Position numbers and translations under genes: made by a program. The notes under the pieces are model-generated. The model was not told the DNA's origin, made no database searches, and saw nothing but the letters and a program-made list of their open reading frames with translations. A DNA stretch of 59,320 nt from contig CAZASM010000003.1 in assembly GCA_964487895.1 (NCBI GenBank), forward strand, positions 1 to 59,320, given 5' to 3'. Numbering within the stretch: position 1 is the first letter of the stretch; each line of letters begins with the position of its first letter. Below are positions 15,558-23,500 of this stretch, one piece after another. This stretch comes from CAYYYA01 sp964487895 (GTDB lineage: Bacteria > Patescibacteriota > Patescibacteriia > UBA1558 > 2-01-FULL-52-15).

Positions 15558-16385
15558 ATGGAAAATCCAGAATTACCTCACCTAGACAGATTTATAGATA
15601 ATAATGAAGCAGATATTTTAGAATTACGTGAATGGCAAAAAAGTTATGGAGAGTCCATAGCCGAATATCGGGTTGAGTCAATTACTTCAGAAGAAGAGGA
15701 ATTATTAAAAGTAAGCCGCGAGGCGGTTTGGGATTTCCTAAAATCCTATGTACCGGAAGAAAAATTAGGAAAGAAGGACTTACCATCAGATCGCGTTTAT
15801 GTGATTGAAAAAGATTCACTAGAAAAGATTACAAACGGAGAGTTTCACAATGCAGCCTATTCTCCACGCATTCATAGTATCGCTCTAGAACGACAGGAGT
15901 CAGCCTTACAATTTGCAGCTTTGGCAATACACGAATTCGCCCATTCATATGCACACCATGCTTTGCAGAAAGATGAAGATAATAAAACTATTGAGTATAG
16001 AGAGGGTATTGAGATTACTAGCCGAGATGGTATTGAAAAATTCTTTCTAGATCTAAATGAAGGGTTGGTACAGTATATTAGTAGACATCTGTATCAGGAA
16101 CTTTTTTTGCCAGACCCAAAATATAAAACTGAGCGAGAAAGGATCGATGCTGATAATTTACATATCTTTCTTGGTGACGAGCGTGTTTGGGGATATTTCA
16201 ATGGCGTAGTGGATTCTATCTATGACGCTAAGCAGGAAGAATTTCCGAATCGACAGGCGGTCATTGATGTTTTTATTAAGGCGGCGTATCAGGGTACTAC
16301 ATTGCCAGTCATTCGTTTGATATCCTCTGTGTATGGTAAAGAGAATCTACGAGTAAAGGCTAAATCAAGTTTTTATGAGAGCTAA
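15558..16385 (+). CDS. Putative zinc metallopeptidase-like protein (HExxH)
   Basis: The 275-residue protein has no signal peptide. It contains AIHEFAHSYAHH near residues 127-138, a textbook HExxH zinc site. About 45 residues later comes LNEGLVQYISR, whose Glu is placed as the third ligand of a gluzincin-type site. The N-terminal 60 residues are highly acidic. No assigned family is recognised with confidence. The stop codon overlaps the start of the RNHCP gene by 11 bases, which suggests translational coupling with its neighbours. The substrate is unknown. Confidence 0.75.
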   Translation: MENPELPHLDRFIDNNEADILELREWQKSYGESIAEYRVESITSEEEELLKVSREAVWDFLKSYVPEEKLGKKDLPSDRVYVIEKDSLEKITNGEFHNAAYSPRIHSIALERQESALQFAALAIHEFAHSYAHHALQKDEDNKTIEYREGIEITSRDGIEKFFLDLNEGLVQYISRHLYQELFLPDPKYKTERERIDADNLHIFLGDERVWGYFNGVVDSIYDAKQEEFPNRQAVIDVFIKAAYQGTTLPVIRLISSVYGKENLRVKAKSSFYES

Positions 16386-16683
16386 AAAATTCCAAAAAAA
16401 TAAAGAAGACTTCGTTTGCGAACATTGTGGCAAAGAAGTTTTTGGTACTGGCTATACTAATCATTGTCCTAAATGTCTCTGGAGTAAACACGTTGACATC
16501 AACCCAGGAGATCGAGCCGCTGAGTGCTGTGGCTTGATGGAGCCGGTAGCTAGCGAAGGCTCCAGCGAGCACATGGCTATTGTCCATGAGTGCATTGACT
16601 GCGGTTATCGGAAGAAGAATAAAGTTAGTCCAGACGATGACATTCAAGAATTAGCTAAGGTGGTTAGAAAAACATTTAACTAG
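16375..16683 (+). CDS. RNHCP-domain zinc-ribbon protein
   Basis: The 102-residue protein matches the RNHCP domain: FVCEHCGKEV, YTNHCPKCLWSKHVD, NPGDRAAECCGLMEPV and HECIDCGYRKKNK. Four CxxC/HCxxC-type pairs can bind one or two zinc ions. The family is found next to tRNA or translation genes in several bacteria, but its biochemical role is not settled. The start overlaps the previous gene by 11 bases. Confidence 0.85.
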   Translation: MRAKKFQKNKEDFVCEHCGKEVFGTGYTNHCPKCLWSKHVDINPGDRAAECCGLMEPVASEGSSEHMAIVHECIDCGYRKKNKVSPDDDIQELAKVVRKTFN

Positions 16684-16723
16684 GAATTAAGAATGAAGAA
16701 AGAAGAATTAAGAAATAAGGTAC
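16683..16723 (+). repeat. Heptanucleotide array spanning the tag start codon
   Basis: Units GAATTAA/GAATGAA/GAAAGAA/GAATTAA/GAAATAA run with 7-base periodicity. The ATG of tag at 16693 and its first eight codons fall inside the array. Confidence 0.7.
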
Positions 16724-17286
16724 GTTGTGTCTGGGTCGGTACGAATCCTCTAATGATCGCCTACCATGACAAAGAATGGGGCGTGCCACTCCATAACGAC
16801 AGGAATTTGTTTGAGTTTTTTATTTTGGATGCTTTTCAGGCTGGTCTTTCTTGGTCTACGATTATCAATAAACGCAAGAATTTTGAAAAGGCTTTTGCTA
16901 ACTTTGATCCCAAGAAAGTTGCAAAGTTTACTGCTCGTGATTATACGCGGTTGATGAATGATGCAGGAATAATTCGTAATAAATTAAAAATTCAGGGTTC
17001 TATTAAGAATGCCAAAGCTTTTTTGCAAATCCAAAAAGAGTTCGGCTCATTTGATAAATATATTTGGCAATTCACCAAAGGCAAGACGATAAAAAATAGC
17101 TGGAAGATCTCGAAAGATTTACCAGCGAAGACAATAGAAGCGGAACTGATGAGTAAAGATTTGAAAGCTCGAGGCTTTACGTTCTGCGGACCGACTATAT
17201 GCTACGCTTTCATGCAAGCAGCGGGGATGGTGAATGATCACCTAGTTAGTTGTTTCCGATATATTGAACTTGCTAAAAAATTATAA
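16693..17286 (+). CDS. tag: DNA-3-methyladenine glycosylase I
   Basis: The 197 residues align along their whole length with E. coli Tag: RCVWVGTNPLMIAYHDKEWGVP, LDAFQAGLSWSTIINKR, NDAGIIRNKLKIQ, and near the C-terminus FCGPTICYAFMQAAGMVNDHLVSC. The zinc ligands of the family (Cys near 12, His near 25, then His and Cys of NDHLVSC) are all present. The enzyme removes 3-methyladenine from alkylated DNA. The first nine residues, MKKEELRNK, come from a heptanucleotide repeat array and replace the usual short N-terminus. A 25-codon remnant of a second tag copy lies at 17921. Confidence 0.94.
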   Translation: MKKEELRNKVRCVWVGTNPLMIAYHDKEWGVPLHNDRNLFEFFILDAFQAGLSWSTIINKRKNFEKAFANFDPKKVAKFTARDYTRLMNDAGIIRNKLKIQGSIKNAKAFLQIQKEFGSFDKYIWQFTKGKTIKNSWKISKDLPAKTIEAELMSKDLKARGFTFCGPTICYAFMQAAGMVNDHLVSCFRYIELAKKL

Positions 17287-17296
17287 TATCTTAATC

Positions 17297-17899
17297 ATGC
17301 TAACTTCTTCGTACTATTTGATTGTGGCAAACCTCATTCCACTTGTAGGGGTATTATTTTTTGGTTGGGATGCGTTCTCTATCATCCTATTGTATTGGGC
17401 AGAGACTTTTGCCGTTGGGTTCTGGTGGTTACTAAAGATTGCTTTTACAAATGGCAAAAGATCTTGGTTTATGGTGTTGTTTCTATTTATTCATTCCGGG
17501 ATATTCTGCTTAGTGGAAGGAATATTTATAATCCTGAGGTTTCCTCGGAGCGGTGATTTAGAATACTATCTTAGCTTAATATGGTTGTCTTGGCTTAGTT
17601 TATTCATTAGTCACGGTGTTTCATTCTTTTTGAATACGGTAAACTCAAATGTGACGAGAGTAATTAAAAATAAAACACAGATTATACCGTCAGGTCCCTA
17701 TGAGCGATTGTTAACAATGTACATTGTAATAGCTATTTGTTTTTCGGTCGCTTATATTTTTCGATCTCAATTGGCCATTATAGTATTGGTAATTTTTAAA
17801 ACCACAGCAGATCTTCGGGGTCATTTACGAGAGTATCGGTCACAGATTGTTAATCCTAAGATTAGAAGAATTGTTCAGCTGCGCGACAATCATACTTAG
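17297..17899 (+). CDS. Polytopic membrane protein, DUF6498-like
   Basis: The start is set at 17297 (MLTSSYYLIVAN), 200 residues. A frame-open extension overlaps the end of tag and adds polar residues. About five hydrophobic spans are visible. The N-terminal part contains WDAFSIILLYWAE, which resembles the motif of DUF6498 membrane proteins. The substrate or role is unknown. The gene lies directly after tag, and just past its stop is a piece of another tag gene. It may therefore have arrived together with the present tag copy. Confidence 0.7.
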   Translation: MLTSSYYLIVANLIPLVGVLFFGWDAFSIILLYWAETFAVGFWWLLKIAFTNGKRSWFMVLFLFIHSGIFCLVEGIFIILRFPRSGDLEYYLSLIWLSWLSLFISHGVSFFLNTVNSNVTRVIKNKTQIIPSGPYERLLTMYIVIAICFSVAYIFRSQLAIIVLVIFKTTADLRGHLREYRSQIVNPKIRRIVQLRDNHT

Positions 17900-17920
17900 A
17901 AACAGTCCCTCAGATAATAA

Positions 17921-17995
17921 GCAGGGATGGTCAACGACCACCTTGTTACTTGTTTTAGATATAAAAGGTCTGATAAATTAAGAATGAAGAAATAA
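17921..17995 (+). pseudogene. 3' remnant of a second tag gene
   Basis: Translation gives AGMVNDHLVTCFRY followed by a divergent tail and TAA. This matches the C-terminus of Tag at 17220-17270 (GMVNDHLVSCFRY), with many synonymous differences. Those differences show an independent homologue once under selection, not a recent copy. Nothing of the upstream 170 codons remains here. Confidence 0.75.
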
Positions 17996-18062
17996 GAGTT
18001 AAGAGTAAAGGTGGCGCTTCGCGCATCAATAATTCTTCTTTCTTAATTCTTAACTCTTAATT
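17975..18062. repeat. Inverted pair of heptanucleotide arrays between convergent genes
   Basis: The left arm has ATTAAGA/ATGAAGA/AATAAGA/GTTAAGA. The right arm is its reverse complement in TTCTTAA/TTCTTAA/CTCTTAA units. A GGCGCTTCGCGC centre separates them. It could serve as terminator for both flanking genes. Confidence 0.65.
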
Positions 18063-18583
18063 TAAATCCGGTAGATCATAATCTTCCGCCAGCGATCCTG
18101 AATTGTGTGTACTGGTTGTCTGCGAGACAGAGAAAAACTATAAGAAATAACTATTGAACCTGGAGCTAATTCTTGTTCCAGTTTTTGTTCTAAATTAGTG
18201 GCAATAGTTTTTGGTAAACCAAAAATATAAACAATGTTAGTCTGAGTTAAATCTTGCTGGTATAGATTGCCGTTAATGATTGTAGTTGGTTGTCTGTTTA
18301 GAGCTAATCTAATTTTCGCTAAAACAGTGAGTACAGGATTGATATCGACCCCCGATGCTTGTAAGTGGAATTCTTTACTGGCTACTAATACTGCACGACC
18401 GTCACCACAACCCAAATCAATAAAGACTTGACCGGCTGTCGGTTGTATCCAGATGAGTGCCTGACGTAACATGCTCATATGACTAGGCACCCAAGGAGCG
18501 AAGGAATGCGTCAAAAAATTTTGATAGACCATAAAGATGACGGCAGCCAGAAGCAGGACTATGAGAATTAGTTCCCAGATCAT
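18062..18583 (-). CDS. Membrane-anchored SAM-dependent methyltransferase-like protein
   Basis: The 173-residue protein starts with one transmembrane helix (about 3-21). A Rossmann methyltransferase core follows: motif I VFIDLGCGDGRAVLVA near 53-68, then SGVDINPVL. The motif-I context and the SGVDINP segment resemble the FAM173/ATPSCKMT-type lysine methyltransferases that sit in membranes. The substrate is not known. The start is 1 bp after the stop of the LysM/M23 gene, so the two are one operon and translation is coupled. Confidence 0.8.
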   Translation of the reverse strand: MIWELILIVLLLAAVIFMVYQNFLTHSFAPWVPSHMSMLRQALIWIQPTAGQVFIDLGCGDGRAVLVASKEFHLQASGVDINPVLTVLAKIRLALNRQPTTIINGNLYQQDLTQTNIVYIFGLPKTIATNLEQKLEQELAPGSIVISYSFSLSRRQPVHTIQDRWRKIMIYRI

Positions 18584-18584
18584 C

Positions 18585-19952
18585 TTATTTAATGTAGTTC
18601 AATGGATTCAAGCGGGAGCCACCAACTCGTACTTCGAAATGTAGATGAGGTCCAGTCGAACGACCAGTCGAGCCAACTGTGGCTATCTGTTCTCCTCGAG
18701 AGACGACTTGGCCTTCTTCGACCATTAGAGTTGATGCGTGGCCATAGAGAGTTTGAATGCCATTGCCATGATCAATAATGATATAGTTACCATAGCCACC
18801 GTTATTCCAGCCTGATCTAATGACTTTACCATTGGCAGCGGCAAATATTGGGTTACCCTTGCGATCGCCGACGTCAACACCGGTATGTCTCCAAGAATAA
18901 TACTGAGTAACAATACGGCTATTGGTTGGCCAGAGATAGGCACCACCACGATCGTCTGTTGCCTTGACTCCCGCAATGTTTTTAATAATCTTTGAAGGCG
19001 TTGGGCGGGCATAGGTTGGAGGTTTGACAGGAATAGTTGCTGGTTGGACACCGCCAGGGATAATTACTGTCTCGCCAATTCGTAAGTCTTTTTCGTTCGC
19101 TAGTTTATTGAAGCTAATGATGACACTGGGCTCAACTTGATATTTCTTAGCGATATTAGCCACTGAGTCTCCAGATTTCACAGTGTGGCTTAAGCCGGAG
19201 GTTGGTAAAATTTGTAGTGTTTGTCCTGGTTTGATCGTGCTGTTCCAAGTTAGGTTATTAGCCCAAAGAATAGTGTTACTACTGATACTAAACTTTTGGG
19301 CAATAGTACTAATAGTGTCGCCTGGTTCCACGACATATTTAGTTGCAGTTGAGCGCACTGTTGGTAGTGCGTTCGGATCGTTAATATTTGGAGCAACCAA
19401 AGCTGTGTCTCCCTGAGTCGTGCTGAGGTAGCTATCAACATCATCAGTACCAAAGGGAGCGTCGTTATTAATATTTTGTAAGGCGCCCTGATTTTCCAAA
19501 TAGCTTGAGACAGGATTGAGTGCTAGTGGTGTGCCTGACTCTGTAACTAGCTCTGTGGCTTCTTGCTCTGGATCGCGTACCAGATTGGCTAAGATAGTTT
19601 TGGAGCCAAATTGTTCTTGGTCCAGACCACGAGCAGAAATATTGATAGCACCAGTTAATAAAATAATAGTACCGATGGCAATCGGGAAGGAAAAGCGTTT
19701 CAACCAGACGATATATTTCGAACCAGAGCTGACACGCAAACTAAAGATAGCCTTTTGTAATTTTAACAACCAAAAATAGCCGAACAGTATCGGCCGCAGT
19801 AAACTTTTTTTGATTAACCATTTGAGACCTCTGCCAAATCCGACAGTAACAATGGTTAAGGGCTTCAGAAGAAGGACAGTCAGTCGTAACAAGTGAAGCG
19901 CTGCTGAAACAAGAAATTTTTTCAGCTTAATGCTAATACGTGTTGCAATCAT
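18585..19952 (-). CDS. LysM/M23 peptidoglycan metalloendopeptidase
   Basis: At 455 residues it has a basic N-terminus and a signal anchor (about 90-110). Two LysM domains follow (about 203-248, YVVEPGDTISTIAQKF; and 254-298, HTVKSGDSVANIAKKY), then a C-terminal M23 lysostaphin-like domain. The M23 zinc ligands are present: His and Asp of RHTGVDVG near 355, and HLHFE near 437. It should cut peptide cross-links in the cell wall from the outer face of the membrane, guided by LysM binding to glycan. It precedes the methyltransferase in an operon. Confidence 0.93.
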   Translation of the reverse strand: MIATRISIKLKKFLVSAALHLLRLTVLLLKPLTIVTVGFGRGLKWLIKKSLLRPILFGYFWLLKLQKAIFSLRVSSGSKYIVWLKRFSFPIAIGTIILLTGAINISARGLDQEQFGSKTILANLVRDPEQEATELVTESGTPLALNPVSSYLENQGALQNINNDAPFGTDDVDSYLSTTQGDTALVAPNINDPNALPTVRSTATKYVVEPGDTISTIAQKFSISSNTILWANNLTWNSTIKPGQTLQILPTSGLSHTVKSGDSVANIAKKYQVEPSVIISFNKLANEKDLRIGETVIIPGGVQPATIPVKPPTYARPTPSKIIKNIAGVKATDDRGGAYLWPTNSRIVTQYYSWRHTGVDVGDRKGNPIFAAANGKVIRSGWNNGGYGNYIIIDHGNGIQTLYGHASTLMVEEGQVVSRGEQIATVGSTGRSTGPHLHFEVRVGGSRLNPLNYIK

Positions 19953-20074
19953 TCATAGAGACCGGTTTTTGTAGCGTTTAGGCGCGTACCAGAACCAAGC
20001 TATATGATTACTAATGATTTTGCTATTATACTACGAGAACTCTTTAAAATCAAGAGTAAATGTAAGAGCTCTTA

Positions 20075-20212
20075 AGTTCGAATATCTAAGCTCTAAGTTC
20101 GAAACAAGTTCAAATAATAAAGCATTCCAAGTTCCAGAAACGTTTTGAACTTTGTAATTTATAATTTGTTATTGTTTAGGATTTAGAACTTCGAGCTTAG
20201 AACTTCCCGTCT
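20075..20212. repeat. Inverted heptanucleotide arrays in the spacer upstream of leuS
   Basis: AAGTTCGAATATCTAAG-type units on the left are matched by TTAGAACTTCGAGCTTAG-type units on the right (read on the other strand). The 19953-20251 spacer holds nothing else that I can support, apart from likely divergent promoters. Confidence 0.55.
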
Positions 20213-20257
20213 TGGGTATTTGATTTTTCAGCCCAGAATTGCTAAGGTTCAGTGCAT

Positions 20258-23044
20258 ATGAGAGAGTATCAACCACAAGAATTAGAGAAAAAATGGCAGG
20301 ACCAGTGGCAGACTAAAGGTTTATATCAGGCTGAAGATTTTTCTGATAAACCTAAACGCTATATTCTGGTAGAGTTTCCTTACCCGTCAGGCGAAGGACT
20401 TCATGTAGGTCATTGTCTGTCTTATATAGCGCAAGATATGGTAGCTCGTTATGCTCGGATGAAAGGCTACAATGTGCTCTTCCCGATGGGTTGGGACGCT
20501 TTTGGTTTACCAGCTGAAAACTATGCCATCAAAAATAAAATTCATCCACGTGAAGCAGTAGCTCAGAATGTGGCGAATTTCAAGCGACAGATTCAATCAT
20601 TGGGGATTTCTTTTGATTGGGCTCGCGAGGTCAATACTACTGATCCGAAGTTTTATCGCTGGACTCAGTGGATTTTTTTGCAATTATTTAAAGCCGGTCT
20701 AGCAGAGAAGAAACAAGTAGCTATTAATTGGTGTCCTAAAGACAAAATTGGTTTAGCTTTCGAAGAAGTGATTGATGGCAAGTGCGAGCGCTGCGGTACG
20801 GAAGTTGAGCAACGATTGATTAATCAATGGGTTTTGAAAATTACCAAGTATGCTGATCGATTAATAGATGATTTAGAGACAGTTGATTTTTTACCTCATA
20901 TTAAGAAACAGCAGATTGATTGGATCGGACGCAGCGAAGGACTTGAAATAAATTTCGAAGTCAAAACTCAAAAGTCAAAACTCAAAAATGAAACTCTCAA
21001 AGTATTTACAACACGGCCCGATACTATGTATGGTGTTACTTTTTTGGTGATTGCACCGGAGCATCTATTAGTTGAAAGTTGTAAGTTGAAAGTTGAAAAT
21101 TATTCTGAGGTTGAGAAATATATCATGAAGAGTAAGAAGCTAACTGATCGTGAGAGACAGGAGAAAAATGACAAAACAGGCGTTGAATTGAAGGGTGTCA
21201 CAGCTGTACATCCTTTGACTGGAGATGAATTACCGATTTTCGTCGCCGACTATGTCATGGTGGGTTACGGTACTGGTGCAATTATGGCGGTACCGGCGCA
21301 TGATGAGAGAGATTTAGCTTTTGTACAAGCGGGAGTTAGTAGTCGACAGTTAGAAGTTACGTCGGTAATCGATAATGACAGGATGATTAATTCAGGAGAA
21401 TACACTGGTTTAGTTTGCTCTGAAGCATGGCAGAAAATTGCTGATGACTTAATTGCAAAAGGTATTGCAGGGCGAAAAGTTAATTATAAACTCCGCGATT
21501 GGATATTCTCGCGCCAACATTATTGGGGTGAGCCGATTCCGATGATTCACTGTGGTCATTGTAAAGAAGTAGTAGAGTCAACGCCACATCAGTTGAATTT
21601 CCGTGATGAGAAAATTTGGAAGAAATTAATTAGCGGCGAAAAGACTGTAGAAACCCGCGCGCTGAACCCAGAGGAACCGGAGCGCTACTTTGGCAATATC
21701 AAAGAGGGAGATTTGGTTCAGTTCACATTCGTACCGACAGGGGAGAAGTTGTATTTCAAAATTAAAGGTGTGCACATATACAATGATTTGAAGGTATTGG
21801 TCAAAGATCAAACTATGCTGGCAAAGATTGGCTTAGGTACGAATTACCAATCCGAAGCTGAACTTTTGGCTGATTATAACTTCACTGACGACTATGCTGA
21901 CCGCATCAAGAAGAACGGCTTAGTGGCTTGGGAGATTAAGCGTATTTATCCAGGCATCATTCCGTTGCGGCCAGAGCAGTTGCCATTAGAACTGCCGGAA
22001 GTTGATCATTATGAGCCGACTGATACCGGAGAGTCGCCTTTGGCCAGTATGACCGATTGGGTCAATATTACTTGTCGCGTCTGCGGTCAGCCAGCCAAAC
22101 GTGAGACTGATACTATGCCAAATTGGGCAGGCTCATCGTGGTACTTCTTGCGTTATACTGATGCCCACAACGAACAAGTATTCGCCGAGAAAAAAAAGTT
22201 AGACTATTGGTTACCGGTGGATTTGTATAATGGAGGAATGGAGCATACAACCTTACATTTATTGTACTCACGTTTTTGGCATAAGTTTCTTTTTGACCAG
22301 AAGTTAGTCCCAACTTCAGAACCATACACGCGGCGTATTTCGCACGGAATGATTTTGGGCCCTGACAGTCAGAAAATGTCCAAGTCCCGTGGTAACGTGA
22401 TCAACCCTGATGCTATTGTCGAGAAGTTTGGAGCGGATACGTTACGTCTCTATGAAATGTTCATGGGCGAGTATGATGGTACTAAGATTTGGAATGATAG
22501 TAGTGTTCAAGGAATACACCGTTTCTTGAAACGTATCTGGAATTATTCTCAGGAGGTTACTTTGGATGATGCTCAAGATGATGTTTTAGAAGTTATCATG
22601 CAGACAGGTATCAAAAAAATAACTGAAGATATTGAACGCCGATCATTTAATACTGTCGTTAGTCAGCTAATGATTATGTTCAACGCCTTGGAAGAAAGAA
22701 AATCAGTAGCTAAAAAATACCTGACAATTTTCTTGCAACTCTTAGCGCCGATTGCACCACATATTGCTGAAGAGATTTGGCAGACTACAATGGGAGAGAA
22801 AGAATCTATCCATCAGCAAGCGTGGCCATTGGCGGATGAAGCTTTGTTGCAATCACAAAACATAATAATCCCAATTCAAATCGCTGGTAAGGTACGGGCG
22901 CAGGTTGAAGTTCGACCAGACATCTCAGAAGAAGACATCAAAAAGCAGGTTTTAGCTGTGCCACAAGTAAAGAAATATTTGAATAGTGCTGAACCGAAAA
23001 AGTTCATCTACGTTAGAGGGAAGATTGTTAATATTGTGGTCTAA
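20258..23044 (+). CDS. leuS: Leucyl-tRNA synthetase with extra insertions
   Basis: The start is at ATG 20258 with AAGG upstream (a GTG two codons earlier is less likely), 928 residues. The class I signatures are HVGH at 49-52 and KMSKSRGN near 705, with editing domain VFTTRPDTMYGVTF. The protein is over 60 residues longer than most bacterial LeuRS because of inserts. Two are in-frame heptanucleotide arrays in the editing domain (residues about 234-247 and 271-281). The third is an ASCH-like segment of about 120 residues (about 446-567) between IHCGHCKEVV of the zinc domain and LPLELPEVD. The enzyme charges tRNA-Leu and edits mischarged products. It ends at a 34-base perfect palindrome. Confidence 0.96.
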   Translation: MREYQPQELEKKWQDQWQTKGLYQAEDFSDKPKRYILVEFPYPSGEGLHVGHCLSYIAQDMVARYARMKGYNVLFPMGWDAFGLPAENYAIKNKIHPREAVAQNVANFKRQIQSLGISFDWAREVNTTDPKFYRWTQWIFLQLFKAGLAEKKQVAINWCPKDKIGLAFEEVIDGKCERCGTEVEQRLINQWVLKITKYADRLIDDLETVDFLPHIKKQQIDWIGRSEGLEINFEVKTQKSKLKNETLKVFTTRPDTMYGVTFLVIAPEHLLVESCKLKVENYSEVEKYIMKSKKLTDRERQEKNDKTGVELKGVTAVHPLTGDELPIFVADYVMVGYGTGAIMAVPAHDERDLAFVQAGVSSRQLEVTSVIDNDRMINSGEYTGLVCSEAWQKIADDLIAKGIAGRKVNYKLRDWIFSRQHYWGEPIPMIHCGHCKEVVESTPHQLNFRDEKIWKKLISGEKTVETRALNPEEPERYFGNIKEGDLVQFTFVPTGEKLYFKIKGVHIYNDLKVLVKDQTMLAKIGLGTNYQSEAELLADYNFTDDYADRIKKNGLVAWEIKRIYPGIIPLRPEQLPLELPEVDHYEPTDTGESPLASMTDWVNITCRVCGQPAKRETDTMPNWAGSSWYFLRYTDAHNEQVFAEKKKLDYWLPVDLYNGGMEHTTLHLLYSRFWHKFLFDQKLVPTSEPYTRRISHGMILGPDSQKMSKSRGNVINPDAIVEKFGADTLRLYEMFMGEYDGTKIWNDSSVQGIHRFLKRIWNYSQEVTLDDAQDDVLEVIMQTGIKKITEDIERRSFNTVVSQLMIMFNALEERKSVAKKYLTIFLQLLAPIAPHIAEEIWQTTMGEKESIHQQAWPLADEALLQSQNIIIPIQIAGKVRAQVEVRPDISEEDIKKQVLAVPQVKKYLNSAEPKKFIYVRGKIVNIVV

Positions 23045-23078
23045 CAAGTAGCCGCGCATTATAATGCGCGGCTACTTG
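23045..23078. repeat. 34-base perfect palindrome after leuS
   Basis: CAAGTAGCCGCGCATT and its exact complement meet without a loop. It lacks a U tract, so it may act as an mRNA 3'-end stabiliser or a protein site instead of an intrinsic terminator. Its last bases overlap the -35 box of the valS promoter. Confidence 0.7.
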
Positions 23079-23104
23079 ACGCCCTACAGTAATAGCGCTA
23101 CATT
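23076..23104 (+). promoter_or_regulatory. valS promoter
   Basis: TTGACG at 23076-23081, a 17-base spacer and TACATT at 23099-23104. Transcription should start near 23111, exactly where the leader's closing helix begins. Confidence 0.7.
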
Positions 23105-23110
23105 AAAAGT

Positions 23111-23500
23111 GCGCCTCGGCCGGAAGTCTAAAAAAACAATCGTGTCTCGAGGAAAGCGGAATTTGAAAACTAGTAAAAACCATGATCTAGGTTATGTCCC
23201 CTAGACAGTCAGCTCTGAAGTAATGTCAGACTGAAGGTTGCAAGCAGAACTTCTCGATGACCTCGAGAACAGTAGACCTTGCCGGCTTGAGGCGCTTAGC
23301 GTCTCCGCGCTCGTTAGCGCACAAATTAAGTATTGTTAAAGGTGGTATCTCTTGGCAGAGTACCTGGTATCCGGGATCCGGGTTTCGGGAATTGCTGCTA
23401 GGCCGTTAACGCGAATAATTTTTATTGGCGTTCGTTTTATTTCCGGAAGAAATAAAACGTCCCCCGAAGCTTTGAGCGAAGGGGGATTATTACATATATT
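23111..23500 (+). promoter_or_regulatory. Long structured valS leader, T-box-like
   Basis: A closing helix pairs 23111-23123 (GCGCCTC, GCCGG) with 23282-23295 (CCGGC, GAGGCGC). Inside are several hairpins, including TTCTCGA-TGACC-TCGAGAA. A GUA valine codon (23272-23274) lies in a predicted internal loop on the 3' side. Further on, 23339-23368 reads AGG-TGGTATC-TCT..AGA-GTA-CCT. This fits a T-box antiterminator whose TGGT bulge would pair with the ACCA end of tRNA-Val. A CCCCCGAAGC..GCGAAGGGGG hairpin stands before the start codon. The stem I loop-E and AG-bulge motifs are not convincing, so T-box is a hypothesis. Confidence 0.4.
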
